From an uncultured Armatimonadota bacterium (lineage in GTDB: Bacteria > Armatimonadota > Fimbriimonadia > Fimbriimonadales > Fimbriimonadaceae), in contig CAMLEL010000022.1 of the NCBI GenBank assembly GCA_946478935.1, positions 1-13,713 of the forward strand: 13,713 nucleotides of DNA. Direction: 5' to 3'. Below are positions 1 to 7,866 of the stretch, in pieces. Position 1 is the first letter of the stretch. Each line of letters opens with the position of its first letter. Made by a program: the position numbers and the translations under genes. The notes under the pieces are model-generated. The model searched no databases. It was not told the DNA's origin and was given only the letters and a program-made list of their open reading frames with translations.

Positions 1-1434
1 CCCGAAATCGCGCTCGCGACTCAAGCAATCTCGCAGTTACGGGAACGCTTTGGCCAGGGCGTGGCAGTGCTGCATTCGGACCTTCCGCCAAGCGAGCGTT
101 TGCAAAACTGGATGAACATTCGTGAGGGGACTGCCCCGGTCGCTCTCGGGGCTCGCTCGGCCCTTTTTGCACCGTTGGACAACCTTGGACTGATTGTCAT
201 GGATGAAGAGCACGAAGCTTCTTACAAGCAAGACTCATCGCCGCGATACCACAGCAAGCGCCTCGCTGAGTTCTTGGCGCAAATTCACGGTTGCCCGGTT
301 GTCTTTGGCTCAGCGACGCCATCCATCGAATCGTTCCGAGAGGCGGAAGAGGAGAAGCTCACCTTACTGAGCTTGCCGGAAAGGGCCGCCAGCGCAAAGC
401 TGCCTGACGTTCAGATCGTAGACCTGTCGGCTGGTTATCGAAGCGGCAAACCTGCCGTACTATCGGACGAACTCCAGCAGGAGCTTGCCGCAACTCTCGA
501 GCGCGGAGAACAGGCGATCTTCTTTTTGAACCGCCGGGCCTACGCGCCCTTTGTGATTTGCCGCGACTGTGGGGCGCAGATGCTCTGTCCACGGTGCTCC
601 GTGTCCCTGAGTTACCACCGGCGGGCGGGCCTGCTCAAATGCCATCACTGCGATTTTCGGATGAGGAGCCCCGACACCTGTCCTCAGTGCGGCGGAACGC
701 GAATGAACCCATTCGGCGTGGGTACGGAAAAGGTCGAAGAGGCGATCATGGAATTGTTTCCCGGGGCCCGAGTTGCCCGCCTCGACCGTGATATCGCAAA
801 GAAGAAGGGAGCGCTCGAATCGATTCTCGCCTCTTTCAGATCCGGTGACCTGGACATTCTGGTTGGCACCCAAATGGTGGCAAAGGGGCTGGACTTCCCC
901 AATGTTACGCTCGTTGGCGTGGTGGCGGCCGACGTATCGCTCAACATTCCGGACTTCCGGTCGAGCGAACGGACGTTCCAACTTCTTTCTCAAGTTGCCG
1001 GAAGGGCGGGGAGGGGTGAGAAAGCTGGCAAGGTCATCATCCAGACTTTCAATCCCGAGCATCCTTCGGTTATCGCCGCTCAAAGTCATGAATACACGAC
1101 TCTATTTGAGCAGCTCAAACAGGAGCGAGCAGATGCTGGATATCCGCCGTACCGTCGCTTGGTGAATATCGTATTCAGCGGCGAGAACTTTGACGCAGTC
1201 GCTGAGGCTTCAGAAGCAGCGGCAGCGACTCTACGAGAGGTCCTCCCGACCAGCGCCGAGCTGCTGGGACCGGCCAATTGTCCGCTTGAGCGACTCCATA
1301 ACCGTTGGAGACGCCACATCTTGGTGAAGTTGGGTCCGCAGTCCAGCCCGTCGGTCATCGGAGAAAGCCTAGAAGCCCTTAAGCTTAAAGGGGTGCAAAT
1401 GGTGATCGACGTAGACGCTTACAGCCTGATGTAG
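1..1434 (+). CDS. priA: Primosomal protein N' (replication-restart helicase PriA), 5' end missing
   Basis: PriA is a superfamily 2 DNA helicase that recognises stalled forks and restarts replication. The frame is open from base 1, so the gene begins upstream; only the C-terminal 477 residues are here, and the N-terminal DNA-binding region and Walker A motif are missing. The first residues (PEIALATQ) match the motif just after the Walker A helicase segment. Counting from base 1, visible marks are the DEEH Walker B box (residues 68-71), GSATPS (motif III), and a zinc-binding insert between about 187 and 232 with four CxxC pairs (CRDC, CPRC, CHHC, CPQC), typical of PriA. VGTQMVAKG and QVAGRAGRG are helicase motifs V and VI. 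The protein ends with the usual PriA C-terminal domain. A 61-bp gap with no convincing terminator separates it from ruvA, so read-through is possible. Confidence 0.97.
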   Translation, partial: PEIALATQAISQLRERFGQGVAVLHSDLPPSERLQNWMNIREGTAPVALGARSALFAPLDNLGLIVMDEEHEASYKQDSSPRYHSKRLAEFLAQIHGCPVVFGSATPSIESFREAEEEKLTLLSLPERAASAKLPDVQIVDLSAGYRSGKPAVLSDELQQELAATLERGEQAIFFLNRRAYAPFVICRDCGAQMLCPRCSVSLSYHRRAGLLKCHHCDFRMRSPDTCPQCGGTRMNPFGVGTEKVEEAIMELFPGARVARLDRDIAKKKGALESILASFRSGDLDILVGTQMVAKGLDFPNVTLVGVVAADVSLNIPDFRSSERTFQLLSQVAGRAGRGEKAGKVIIQTFNPEHPSVIAAQSHEYTTLFEQLKQERADAGYPPYRRLVNIVFSGENFDAVAEASEAAAATLREVLPTSAELLGPANCPLERLHNRWRRHILVKLGPQSSPSVIGESLEALKLKGVQMVIDVDAYSLM

Positions 1435-1495
1435 TCGTTGAATCTCCGCAGGGTTCTCCAACGTCGATAGTAGACACAGGGTAACTTATGGAGCA

Positions 1496-2092
1496 ATGAT
1501 CGGCAGACTTCGGGGGACGTTGGTGGATCGAGAAGGCGGCGCCGTTTTGGTGGAGTGCGCTGGAGTCGGCTATGAAGTCCTGGTGCCAGAGTCCGTTATG
1601 GTTCAACTACCGACGCTGGATGTTGAGATCACGCTGCTGACTCGGCAGATCTTTCGAGAGGACGGCGTATCGCTGTACGGATTTTTGGAGCCTTTTCAGC
1701 GTCGATTGTTCGATCTGCTGATGACTGTCAAAGGATGCGGGCCAAAGGTCGGCTTGTCATTGATTGGGTCGATCGGTGAAGATGCCGTTGCGGGAGCGAT
1801 TCAGGGCCAAGACGCTCGGGCATTGACCCGGGCCCCGGGAGTCGGTGCGAGACTGGCTGAACGGATTATCTTGGAGTTGCGAGAGAAGATTGGCGAAGAG
1901 CAGTTTGCGAGGCGAGCCAAGGCGGTGGCGGCAGTGCGACACTCCCCAGCGCCGGCCGATGAACTTGTGGACGCCCTGCTGGCATTGGGCTATCGTCGCA
2001 CAGAAGCCGAAGCGGCGGCAGCGGATGCTCGTGAGCAGGCAAGTGAGGTCGAGGATCAGCTTCGATTCGCGTTGAAGGTGCTGAAGAAGTGA
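1496..2092 (+). CDS. ruvA: Holliday junction branch migration complex subunit RuvA
   Basis: RuvA binds four-way DNA junctions as a tetramer and loads the RuvB motor on two opposite arms. At 198 aa it is close to the usual 200. The start is fixed by the family N-terminus MIGRLRG. Residues 1-65 form the OB-fold domain and carry the acidic pin Glu55-Asp56 at the same positions as in E. coli. Two helix-hairpin-helix motifs follow: [10 protein letters not shown] (about 77-86) and [12 protein letters not shown] (about 112-123). The C-terminal domain that contacts RuvB covers about 150-198. There is no clear Shine-Dalgarno at the normal distance; GGAG lies only 2 nt before the ATG, and a TAACTT box ends 8 nt before it. 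An upstream ATG at 1488 is closed after three codons. The stop overlaps the ruvB start (GTGA), which suggests coupled translation. No ruvC is in the window. Confidence 0.97.
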   Translation: MIGRLRGTLVDREGGAVLVECAGVGYEVLVPESVMVQLPTLDVEITLLTRQIFREDGVSLYGFLEPFQRRLFDLLMTVKGCGPKVGLSLIGSIGEDAVAGAIQGQDARALTRAPGVGARLAERIILELREKIGEEQFARRAKAVAAVRHSPAPADELVDALLALGYRRTEAEAAAADAREQASEVEDQLRFALKVLKK

Positions 2093-3117
2093 ACCGCGAA
2101 AATGATTTGAACCCGTATCCGATTCCGGGTGACGTCGACCTGTCGCTCCGACCAAAGCGTCTTTCTGAGTTCATCGGCCAGGAGCAGCTGAAGTCCAATT
2201 TGAGTGTCTTTTTGAAGGCTGCCAAACAGCGGGGAGAACCGTTGGACCACGTTTTGCTCTATGGTCCTCCCGGCCTTGGAAAAACCACGTTGGCGCACAT
2301 TATCGCCAATGAGATGGATGCGATCGTTCACATCACTTCCGGACCCGCGATCGAACGCCCCGGAGACCTGGTTGGCATTCTCACGAACCTCGAACCCGGC
2401 GCGGTGCTGTTCATCGACGAAATCCACCGGCTCAGCCGACCGGTGGAGGAGATCCTGTATCCAGCGATGGAGGACTGCAAGGTCGACATCATGATCGGTA
2501 AGGGACCTGCTGCGCGGTCCATTCGGCTCGATGTTCCTCGCTTTACTGTAGTTGGGGCGACGACTCGGCAAGGGCTGCTCACGGGACCCTTGCGCGACCG
2601 GTTTGGGATCATCTCGCACTTCCAGTATTACGATTCCGAGGCGCTCTATCGGATCATCGAGCGGTCGGCGGGAATTCTGGGATATCAGATTGACCCTGAC
2701 GGGGCGGAAGAGATCTCCAAACGGGCACGAGGCACACCCAGAATTGCCAACCGCCTATTAAGGCGCGTCCGTGATTTTGCCCAAGTGGACGATCTCTCGT
2801 CGATTAATCGAATGATTGTGGCGAAGGCTTGCTCGGCTTTGGAAGTGGACCATCTCGGATTGGACCGGGTCGACCGTATGCTCCTCAAGTCAATGATCGA
2901 AAAATACAAGGGGGGGCCGGTGGGGTTGGACACATTGGCGGCGTCGACCGGCGAAGATGCCACCACGATTGAAGATGTTTATGAGCCGTATCTGCTTCAG
3001 CAGGGGTTCATCCAGAGGACTCCTCGGGGTCGGACTGTGACCGACCACGCTTACGCCCATTTGGGGCTCACCGCGCCGAAACAGGCGGATTCGAGATCTT
3101 TGTTTGAATCCCCTTAG
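2089..3117 (+). CDS. ruvB: Holliday junction branch migration helicase RuvB
   Basis: RuvB is the hexameric AAA+ motor that pumps DNA through the RuvA-bound junction. At 342 aa it has the usual length. Visible motifs are Walker A GPPGLGKT (59-66), Walker B LFIDE (107-111), sensor 1 GATTR (156-160), the LRDRFG segment with the arginine finger (about Arg169), and the sensor 2 region [12 protein letters not shown] (about 215-226). A C-terminal winged helix includes the RTPRGR wing motif. Translation starts at a GTG that overlaps the ruvA stop; AAGG at 2075-2078 is a good ribosome site 10 nt upstream. The N-terminal stretch to residue 20 ([14 protein letters not shown]) is a variable tail, so a slightly later start cannot be ruled out, but the overlap and ribosome site favour this one. 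It converges with pdxS across 23 bp in which I see no hairpin terminator. Confidence 0.97.
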   Translation: MNRENDLNPYPIPGDVDLSLRPKRLSEFIGQEQLKSNLSVFLKAAKQRGEPLDHVLLYGPPGLGKTTLAHIIANEMDAIVHITSGPAIERPGDLVGILTNLEPGAVLFIDEIHRLSRPVEEILYPAMEDCKVDIMIGKGPAARSIRLDVPRFTVVGATTRQGLLTGPLRDRFGIISHFQYYDSEALYRIIERSAGILGYQIDPDGAEEISKRARGTPRIANRLLRRVRDFAQVDDLSSINRMIVAKACSALEVDHLGLDRVDRMLLKSMIEKYKGGPVGLDTLAASTGEDATTIEDVYEPYLLQQGFIQRTPRGRTVTDHAYAHLGLTAPKQADSRSLFESP

Positions 3118-3140
3118 CGTTGCTTCGAAACAGTGGTGGC

Positions 3141-4085
3141 TTACCAACCTCGAACGGCCAGTTTCTCGTTCTCCAGGAGGCTTGAGACGTTTATGCCGAC
3201 CATCGGTTCCCCCAAACCCTTGCTGATTTCGGCAAGTTTCTTTGGCTCGCGATAGAACAGAACGGATTCCACGATTGCCTTGGCTCGGCGCTCCCAAGCC
3301 TTTTCCTGCTCTTGTGGAGCCGATGACGGCGCCGACTTGAAGATGCCAGAGCCTACGAAAACCGTTTCCGCTCCAAGCTGCATCATGAGGGAAGCGTCGG
3401 CGGGGGTGGCGATTCCTCCAGCGGAGAAGTTGGGAACCGGAAGTTTTCCGGTCTCGTGCACGATTCGAATCAACTCCAGTGGAGCTTGATGCTCCTTGGC
3501 AAGAACGTAAAGCTCATCTTCGCGCGCATTTTGCACACGGCGGATGTCAGACATGATTGTCCGCATGTGGCGCACCGCCTCAACAACGTCCCCGGTACCT
3601 GCTTCGCCTTTGGTGCGGATCATTGCCGCACCTTCTGCGCAACGCCGGAGCGCTTCTCCCAGGTTGCGAGCGCCGCAAACGAACGGGACGGTGAAGGCGT
3701 GCTTATCGACGTGGTTTTCCTCGTCAGCCGGGGTCAGAACTTCGCTCTCGTCGATAAAGTCGACTTCCAAAGCCTCCAAAATCTGCGCCTCTGCGAAGTG
3801 TCCGATTCGGCACTTTGCCATGACGGGAATGGAGCAAGCGGCCTGAATCGACTGGATCATCTCCGGATCGCTCATCCGAGAGACTCCGCCATCTCGTCGG
3901 ATGTCGGCAGGGACGCGCTCCAATGCCATGACGGCGACGGCTCCGGCATCCTCAGCGATCTTGGCGTGAGTCACGTTGACCACGTCCATAATCACACCGC
4001 CCTTGAGCATCTCTGCCAAGCCGACCTTCTCACGCCAGGTCTTTTGAGCGGTGCCGATCTTCACTTCGCCGTTTGAATTCGTCAT
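3141..4085 (-). CDS. pdxS: Pyridoxal 5'-phosphate synthase lyase subunit PdxS
   Basis: PdxS condenses ribose 5-phosphate (or ribulose 5-phosphate), glyceraldehyde 3-phosphate and ammonia to pyridoxal 5'-phosphate in the cytoplasm; ammonia normally comes from the glutaminase PdxT. The (beta/alpha)8 barrel is well conserved. Asp34 in VIMDVVN and the two catalytic lysines, Lys91 in [10 protein letters not shown] and Lys159 in RTKGEAGTG, match B. subtilis Asp24, Lys81 and Lys149 with a constant offset of 10. The start at 4085 (MTNSNGEV) has AGGA 11 nt upstream. The frame stays open to 4271, but that stretch has no PdxS similarity and would overlap the neighbouring gene. At 314 aa it is about 20 longer than usual: 10 at the N-terminus and about 11 as an insertion after GSGIFKS (about 252-262, [11 protein letters not shown] region). 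The end is the normal family end ([10 protein letters not shown]). pdxT is not next to it. Confidence 0.97.
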   Translation of the reverse strand: MTNSNGEVKIGTAQKTWREKVGLAEMLKGGVIMDVVNVTHAKIAEDAGAVAVMALERVPADIRRDGGVSRMSDPEMIQSIQAACSIPVMAKCRIGHFAEAQILEALEVDFIDESEVLTPADEENHVDKHAFTVPFVCGARNLGEALRRCAEGAAMIRTKGEAGTGDVVEAVRHMRTIMSDIRRVQNAREDELYVLAKEHQAPLELIRIVHETGKLPVPNFSAGGIATPADASLMMQLGAETVFVGSGIFKSAPSSAPQEQEKAWERRAKAIVESVLFYREPKKLAEISKGLGEPMVGINVSSLLENEKLAVRGW

Positions 4086-4159
4086 GTGCAGGTCCATCCT
4101 ACGAATTCTGGTCAGATCCATTCGCAAGAATGCGTCCAGAATGGGGAAAGATGGCGTGA

Positions 4160-4188
4160 ATTGTACCTGTCCAGGTTCAAGATGTCCG
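4160..4188 (-). promoter_or_regulatory. Candidate sigma-70 promoter of pdxS
   Basis: On the minus strand, CGGACA (4188-4183) and TACAAT (4165-4160) are separated by 17 bases, close to the TTGACA/TATAAT consensus. It lies in the 115-bp gap between the DinB-type gene and pdxS and would give a leader of about 65-70 nt. Besides this element and the ribosome site I see nothing else in the gap. A TAGGAT box nearer the start (10 nt before the ATG) is an alternative without a matching -35. Confidence 0.45.
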
Positions 4189-4200
4189 TAACAGTTGGGA

Positions 4201-4695
4201 CTAGCCCCAGTTTCGCCATAGGCCCCAGATGTTGGGGTCTTCCCACTCTTCGGGCGGCTCCTTCCCGGCAAGCCTTAGCCCAAGCATAATCAGCCCAGCA
4301 TGCCACCCCTCATGCCAGACCATGTGCTGCAGATAGATAGCGGGATGGTCGTAAGGTCCAGCTGAGTCCGTTCGATGCAAATTCGAGGCAAGCCAACTGG
4401 CAATGGCCTCTGAGCTTTGCTTCAGGTTGGCCCGAATGACCTCGAGGTCTTTGTTCGGAATCCACTCATCCCCCTCCTGGTGGTAGAGATCCTCGAATTC
4501 GGCATACGGTTGGCTGCTGGTGTGGCGCAGCCAATAGACTCGCGTCTCCACCAAGTGGCAGAGGTGAAAGGCCAAGGTCCATCCATCCGGGGAAGGCTTG
4601 GTTTCAAGCAGTTCCGCATTCAGCAGCGAGGCTAGATTGTCGATGGCTTTGCTCTGCCTACTCCAAGACTCGATCAAGGCTTCGGCCAGTTCCAT
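4201..4695 (-). CDS. DinB/YfiT-family putative metal-dependent protein
   Basis: A 164-aa member of the DinB superfamily, four-helix bundles that usually hold a divalent metal with three histidines. Some relatives are thiol-S-transferases (BshB2/YfiT-like) or damage-inducible proteins; the substrate here is unknown. Numbered from the ATG at 4695, the first histidine cluster is [16 protein letters not shown] in the second helix, and the second is [15 protein letters not shown] near the C-terminus, the usual HxxxH-type site. The protein is rich in Trp and acidic residues and ends [17 protein letters not shown] chose the ATG at 4695 over an in-frame TTG at 4725 because a TATATT box sits exactly 6 nt before it and the bundle's first helix begins there; the TTG would add 10 residues and has only a weak AGG upstream. 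It is divergent from the rhamnosidase gene and 115 bp upstream of pdxS on the same strand. Confidence 0.85.
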   Translation of the reverse strand: MELAEALIESWSRQSKAIDNLASLLNAELLETKPSPDGWTLAFHLCHLVETRVYWLRHTSSQPYAEFEDLYHQEGDEWIPNKDLEVIRANLKQSSEAIASWLASNLHRTDSAGPYDHPAIYLQHMVWHEGWHAGLIMLGLRLAGKEPPEEWEDPNIWGLWRNWG

Positions 4696-4701
4696 GCCGT
4701 C

Positions 4702-4707
4702 AATATA
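4702..4707 (-). promoter_or_regulatory. -10 box (TATATT) for a probably leaderless DinB-type mRNA
   Basis: TATATT on the minus strand (4707-4702) is followed by 6 bases and then the ATG at 4695. Transcription starting about 7 nt after the box would begin at or next to the start codon. No good -35 hexamer lies 16-18 bases upstream. The same arrangement is found before the genes at 4779 and 12370. Confidence 0.5.
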
Positions 4708-4742
4708 CTTCCAAGGGGAATACAAGTGAGCCTGACAAGGGG

Positions 4743-4772
4743 TTGGCGAGCATTGACCATTGCCAGTAGAAT
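4743..4772 (+). promoter_or_regulatory. Promoter of the rhamnosidase-transporter operon, probably leaderless
   Basis: TTGGCG (4743-4748), 18 bases, then TAGAAT (4767-4772), then 6 bases and the GTG at 4779. The -10 box has five of six consensus bases. The predicted transcription start falls on or beside the GTG, which also explains why no Shine-Dalgarno precedes it. Confidence 0.55.
4744..4765. promoter_or_regulatory. Possible operator: imperfect inverted repeat TGGCGA-N10-TTGCCA
   Basis: The two half sites match in five of six positions and straddle the space between the candidate -35 and -10 boxes of the rhamnosidase promoter, a place where a repressor would block RNA polymerase. The same region can also be read as a tandem direct repeat, CATTGAC then CATTGCC (4751-4764). 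Repeats this short occur by chance, and no regulator gene is in the window to pair with it. Confidence 0.25.
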
Positions 4773-4778
4773 GCGCAC

Positions 4779-7700
4779 GTGCTAGCCTGGATTCTCATGA
4801 CAGTCGCCGCTCCCGGATCGCTTCAGCCAGTTCAGCTTCGCTGTGAGGCAATCGTCAACCCAGTCGGAATAGGTACGTCGACTCCGCGTCTGAGTTGGAA
4901 ACTACGAGCGGTGGAGAAGTCCGCTAGGAATCTCAAACAATCCGGCTACCGAATTCAGGTCGGATCGGAACCGGATGCATCGGATCTGTGGGATTCGGGC
5001 TCGGTTTCTTCTGCTGAAATGTATGGCATTCCGTACTCGGGCAAACGGCTTGCATCCGGCCAGAAAGTTTGGTGGAGAGTCCAGGTGGTGGACCAGGCTG
5101 GCAACGCTTCAGAGTGGAGCAAAGCGGCAACTTGGTCGACAGGTCTGCTCGATACCCGCGACCTTCGTGCCGAGTGGATTGGGTTCGATGCTCCCGCACG
5201 GATCAGCGCCCAAGTCGATCCATTCGATGGCGCCTCCTGGATTTGGGGTTCAGAAGATCAAACCGTCACTTTCACGCGGACCTTCACCCCGCGATCGGGT
5301 TTTACCAAGGCGACGCTGCACATCACGGTCGATGACCAGTTTGTAGCCAATTTGAATGGTCGACAGGTCGCAAAAAGTGACGGTCAGACAGACGCCTGGC
5401 GGCGGCCCGTGCAGGTGGACGTGACATCGCAACTAAAATCGGGTGAGAACACGCTGCAGGTGCAAGCAACCAATGCTGGGGGGCAGTCTGGACTTGTGTC
5501 CAAGCTGATCCTCGCCTACCCCGGAGGTGGAACCGAGGAACTGAAGACAGATGAGTTTTGGGAAGTCCGATCGGGTTCAAGCGGTCCGGCCGAGCGAGCC
5601 AAGGTTATAACGGCCTATGGCGGTACGCCTTGGGGAATTGTTGGAGCGAAGAAGATCATCCTTCCGCCGGCTCGGTATCTGCGGCGGGAATTTACGGTCG
5701 AGAAGCCGATTCAAAGGGCAACCCTCTACGGCAGCGCGCTTGGGATCGTCGACTTCCGATTGAACGGCCAACCCGTCAGCGACGAGCTCTTTACGCCTGG
5801 ATGGACGGATTATGCCAAGCGCGTTCATCTTCGTGCTCACGATGTTACGAAGCAGGTGAAGAAGGGAGCCAACGCGATTGGTGCGATGCTCGGAGACGGT
5901 TGGTATGCCGGATACGTTGGCTATGGAGGCATTCGCCACCACTACGGCGCCAAGATTCGGGCTCTGGCCCACCTTGTCGTCGAACATCCGGACGGGACGC
6001 AAACGGTCGTCAACAGCGGCTCGGATTGGAAAGCCTCCATTGGTCCGACGCTAGAAGCCGACTTCTTGATGGGGGAATCATACGATGCTCGGAAGGAACT
6101 CACGGGTTGGGATAAACCAGGCTACAAAGCCGGCGACTGGTCGGCAGTCGATTTGGGGGCAGAAGTCAGCCCTGCCGTCGAAATGTTCCCCGGGCAGCCA
6201 GTCCGACCCTATTCAAAGCTTAAGGCGAAGTCAGTCACCGAACCTAAAGATGGGGCCTACATTCTCGACTTTGGGCAGAACCTCGCCGGCTTTGCGCAAA
6301 TCAAGATCAAAGGGGAACCCGGCCAGAAGATCGTGCTCCGATTTGCGGAAAGGCTGAACCCTGACGGCACAGTCTACACCACGAATCTTCGCGGAGCCCG
6401 AACCATCGACACATACATTTGCCGAGGTGGTTTAGAGACATGGTCGCCACGTTTTACGTTCCACGGATTCCAGTACGTCGAGGTTACGGGGCTTGGACAC
6501 AAACCAACTGGTGACGAAATCGTCGCCATTGCCATCAGCAGCGATACGCCTACGGTTGGCAAACTCGAAACAAGCGATCCCATGCTCAACAAACTTGTCA
6601 GCAACGCATGGTGGACCCAGCGAATGAACTTCATCGACGTTCCAACCGACTGTCCGCAGCGCGATGAACGACTCGGATGGACCGGAGACGCCCAAGCTTA
6701 TGTTCGAACTGCCACGATGCTCTCCGACGTGCAGCCGTTCTTTACCAAGTGGCTCGAAGCCTTGGACGATGCCCAAAGGGCAGATGGCCAGTACCCGATG
6801 GTGGCGCCGTTAAAGGTCGCTGGTGGAGATGGAGGTCCAGCCTGGGCAGACGCTGGGGTGATCTGCCCCTGGGTGATCTATGACGCCTATGGAGATCGGG
6901 AACTGTTGGCTAAGCACTACCCGCAGATGAAGAAGTTCATCGAGTTCTGCGTCAAACGCTCAACTCCCGATCTGCTTCCTCCCAAGCAGTTCCATTGCTT
7001 TGGAGACTGGTTGAGTATCAATGCGAACACACCTCACGAAGTGATTTACACGGCGTATTTTGCGGGATCCAGCAGAATCGTTGCCCAAGCGGCGAAGGCG
7101 CTTGGAAAGGCGGACGAGGCCAAGTACTACGATGAACTTTACAATCGAGTCCGGGCCGCATTTCAGAAGACGTACGTGGATGCGGATGGAAAAGTCCAAG
7201 GCGATACCCAGTGCGGATATGTTCTCGCGCTGGCTTTTGACCTGTTGGATGCACCACTGGCCAAGCGAGCGGCGGAGCGGCTGGTGGCAGACATCGACAA
7301 GCGTGGTGGACATCTTTCGACCGGATTCGTTGGAACCCGAGACATCATGCATGTGCTCACCAAAATCGGGCGAAACGATGTAGCGTATCGACTTCTCCAC
7401 AACACCACTTTTCCGAGTTGGGGCTTCACGATCGTGAATGGCGCGACCAGCATTTGGGAGCGCTGGGATGGCTGGACGCCAGAAAAGGGCTTCCAAGATC
7501 CGGGAATGAACTCGTTCGCCCACTATGCTTTTGGTGCGGTAGTCGGTTGGATGTTCGATCAGCCGGCAGGGATTCGCAACACGTCGGCGGGATATGCAAC
7601 GGTGATGATCGCCCCTCAAATCGATCCGAATCTAAAATGGCTCAAATCCAGTTATGAATCGGTGCGTGGCCCGATCGTGTCGGAGTGGAGCGTTCAGAAC

Positions 7701-7862
7701 GGGAAAATCACATCCCGGGTGGTGATTCCGCCAAACGTTAGTGCGGAGATATTCGTACCGGGTGTGAAAGCCGTCAGTCGCCAGGGCCTGAAGTCCACGG
7801 CGAACGGTGGCTTCCTGGTGGGCTCCGGGGAGTACCAGTTCACATCCGAAGTTAAGAAGTAA
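4779..7862 (+). CDS. GH78 alpha-L-rhamnosidase, multidomain
   Basis: This enzyme hydrolyses terminal alpha-L-rhamnosides by inversion. The 1027 aa compare well with large GH78 enzymes such as S. avermitilis SaRha78A. In order: an N-terminal fibronectin III-like domain (about 18-134, starting PVQLRCEAIVNPVGI); an inserted beta-sandwich (about 144-247, WIWGSEDQ... HITVDDQF) at the place of the rhamnose-binding CBM67 of SaRha78A; a Bac_rhamnosid_N-type domain (about 290-420); a concanavalin-like domain (about 480-570); the (alpha/alpha)6 catalytic barrel (about 590-920); and a C-terminal beta domain. The acidic motif DCPQRDERLGWTGD (624-637) holds the general acid, probably Glu630; Glu894 in SIWERWDGW is the expected general base. 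The start is a GTG; ATG at 4797 is an alternative. The N-terminus (MLAWILMTVAAPGS) is only a weak signal peptide with no basic residue, so export is uncertain. It heads an operon with the transporter genes 4 bp downstream. Confidence 0.95.
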   Translation: MLAWILMTVAAPGSLQPVQLRCEAIVNPVGIGTSTPRLSWKLRAVEKSARNLKQSGYRIQVGSEPDASDLWDSGSVSSAEMYGIPYSGKRLASGQKVWWRVQVVDQAGNASEWSKAATWSTGLLDTRDLRAEWIGFDAPARISAQVDPFDGASWIWGSEDQTVTFTRTFTPRSGFTKATLHITVDDQFVANLNGRQVAKSDGQTDAWRRPVQVDVTSQLKSGENTLQVQATNAGGQSGLVSKLILAYPGGGTEELKTDEFWEVRSGSSGPAERAKVITAYGGTPWGIVGAKKIILPPARYLRREFTVEKPIQRATLYGSALGIVDFRLNGQPVSDELFTPGWTDYAKRVHLRAHDVTKQVKKGANAIGAMLGDGWYAGYVGYGGIRHHYGAKIRALAHLVVEHPDGTQTVVNSGSDWKASIGPTLEADFLMGESYDARKELTGWDKPGYKAGDWSAVDLGAEVSPAVEMFPGQPVRPYSKLKAKSVTEPKDGAYILDFGQNLAGFAQIKIKGEPGQKIVLRFAERLNPDGTVYTTNLRGARTIDTYICRGGLETWSPRFTFHGFQYVEVTGLGHKPTGDEIVAIAISSDTPTVGKLETSDPMLNKLVSNAWWTQRMNFIDVPTDCPQRDERLGWTGDAQAYVRTATMLSDVQPFFTKWLEALDDAQRADGQYPMVAPLKVAGGDGGPAWADAGVICPWVIYDAYGDRELLAKHYPQMKKFIEFCVKRSTPDLLPPKQFHCFGDWLSINANTPHEVIYTAYFAGSSRIVAQAAKALGKADEAKYYDELYNRVRAAFQKTYVDADGKVQGDTQCGYVLALAFDLLDAPLAKRAAERLVADIDKRGGHLSTGFVGTRDIMHVLTKIGRNDVAYRLLHNTTFPSWGFTIVNGATSIWERWDGWTPEKGFQDPGMNSFAHYAFGAVVGWMFDQPAGIRNTSAGYATVMIAPQIDPNLKWLKSSYESVRGPIVSEWSVQNGKITSRVVIPPNVSAEIFVPGVKAVSRQGLKSTANGGFLVGSGEYQFTSEVKK

Positions 7863-7866
7863 GAGC

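Noticed and set aside
460..1089. Long open frame on the minus strand opposite priA (about 209 codons)
   Set aside because: It is a shadow of the strongly conserved priA frame, has no recognisable domain and no promoter or ribosome site.
1436..1463. Hairpin CGTTG...CAACG between priA and ruvA as a terminator
   Set aside because: Only 5 bp of outer stem, several internal mismatches and no T run.
1488..1499. Three-codon upstream frame (ATG GAG CAA TGA) overlapping the ruvA start as a regulatory leader peptide
   Set aside because: Too short to distinguish from chance, and there is no supporting ribosome site.
4086..4271. In-frame open extension upstream of pdxS with an ATG at 4271, adding 62 residues
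   Set aside because: The extension has no resemblance to PdxS, overlaps the 3' end of the DinB-type gene, and contains the candidate TACAAT promoter; the start at 4085 has a ribosome site and the family N-terminus.
4696..4725. TTG start at 4725 for the DinB-type gene (10 more residues)
   Set aside because: Only a weak AGG precedes it, while ATG at 4695 has a -10 box at the same 6-nt spacing as two other genes. Not fully excluded.
7807..7866. ATG at 7807 as start of the ABC ATPase
   Set aside because: It lies inside the end of the rhamnosidase gene in another frame, and the 20 extra residues do not match the family; the ATG at 7867 gives the normal N-terminus.
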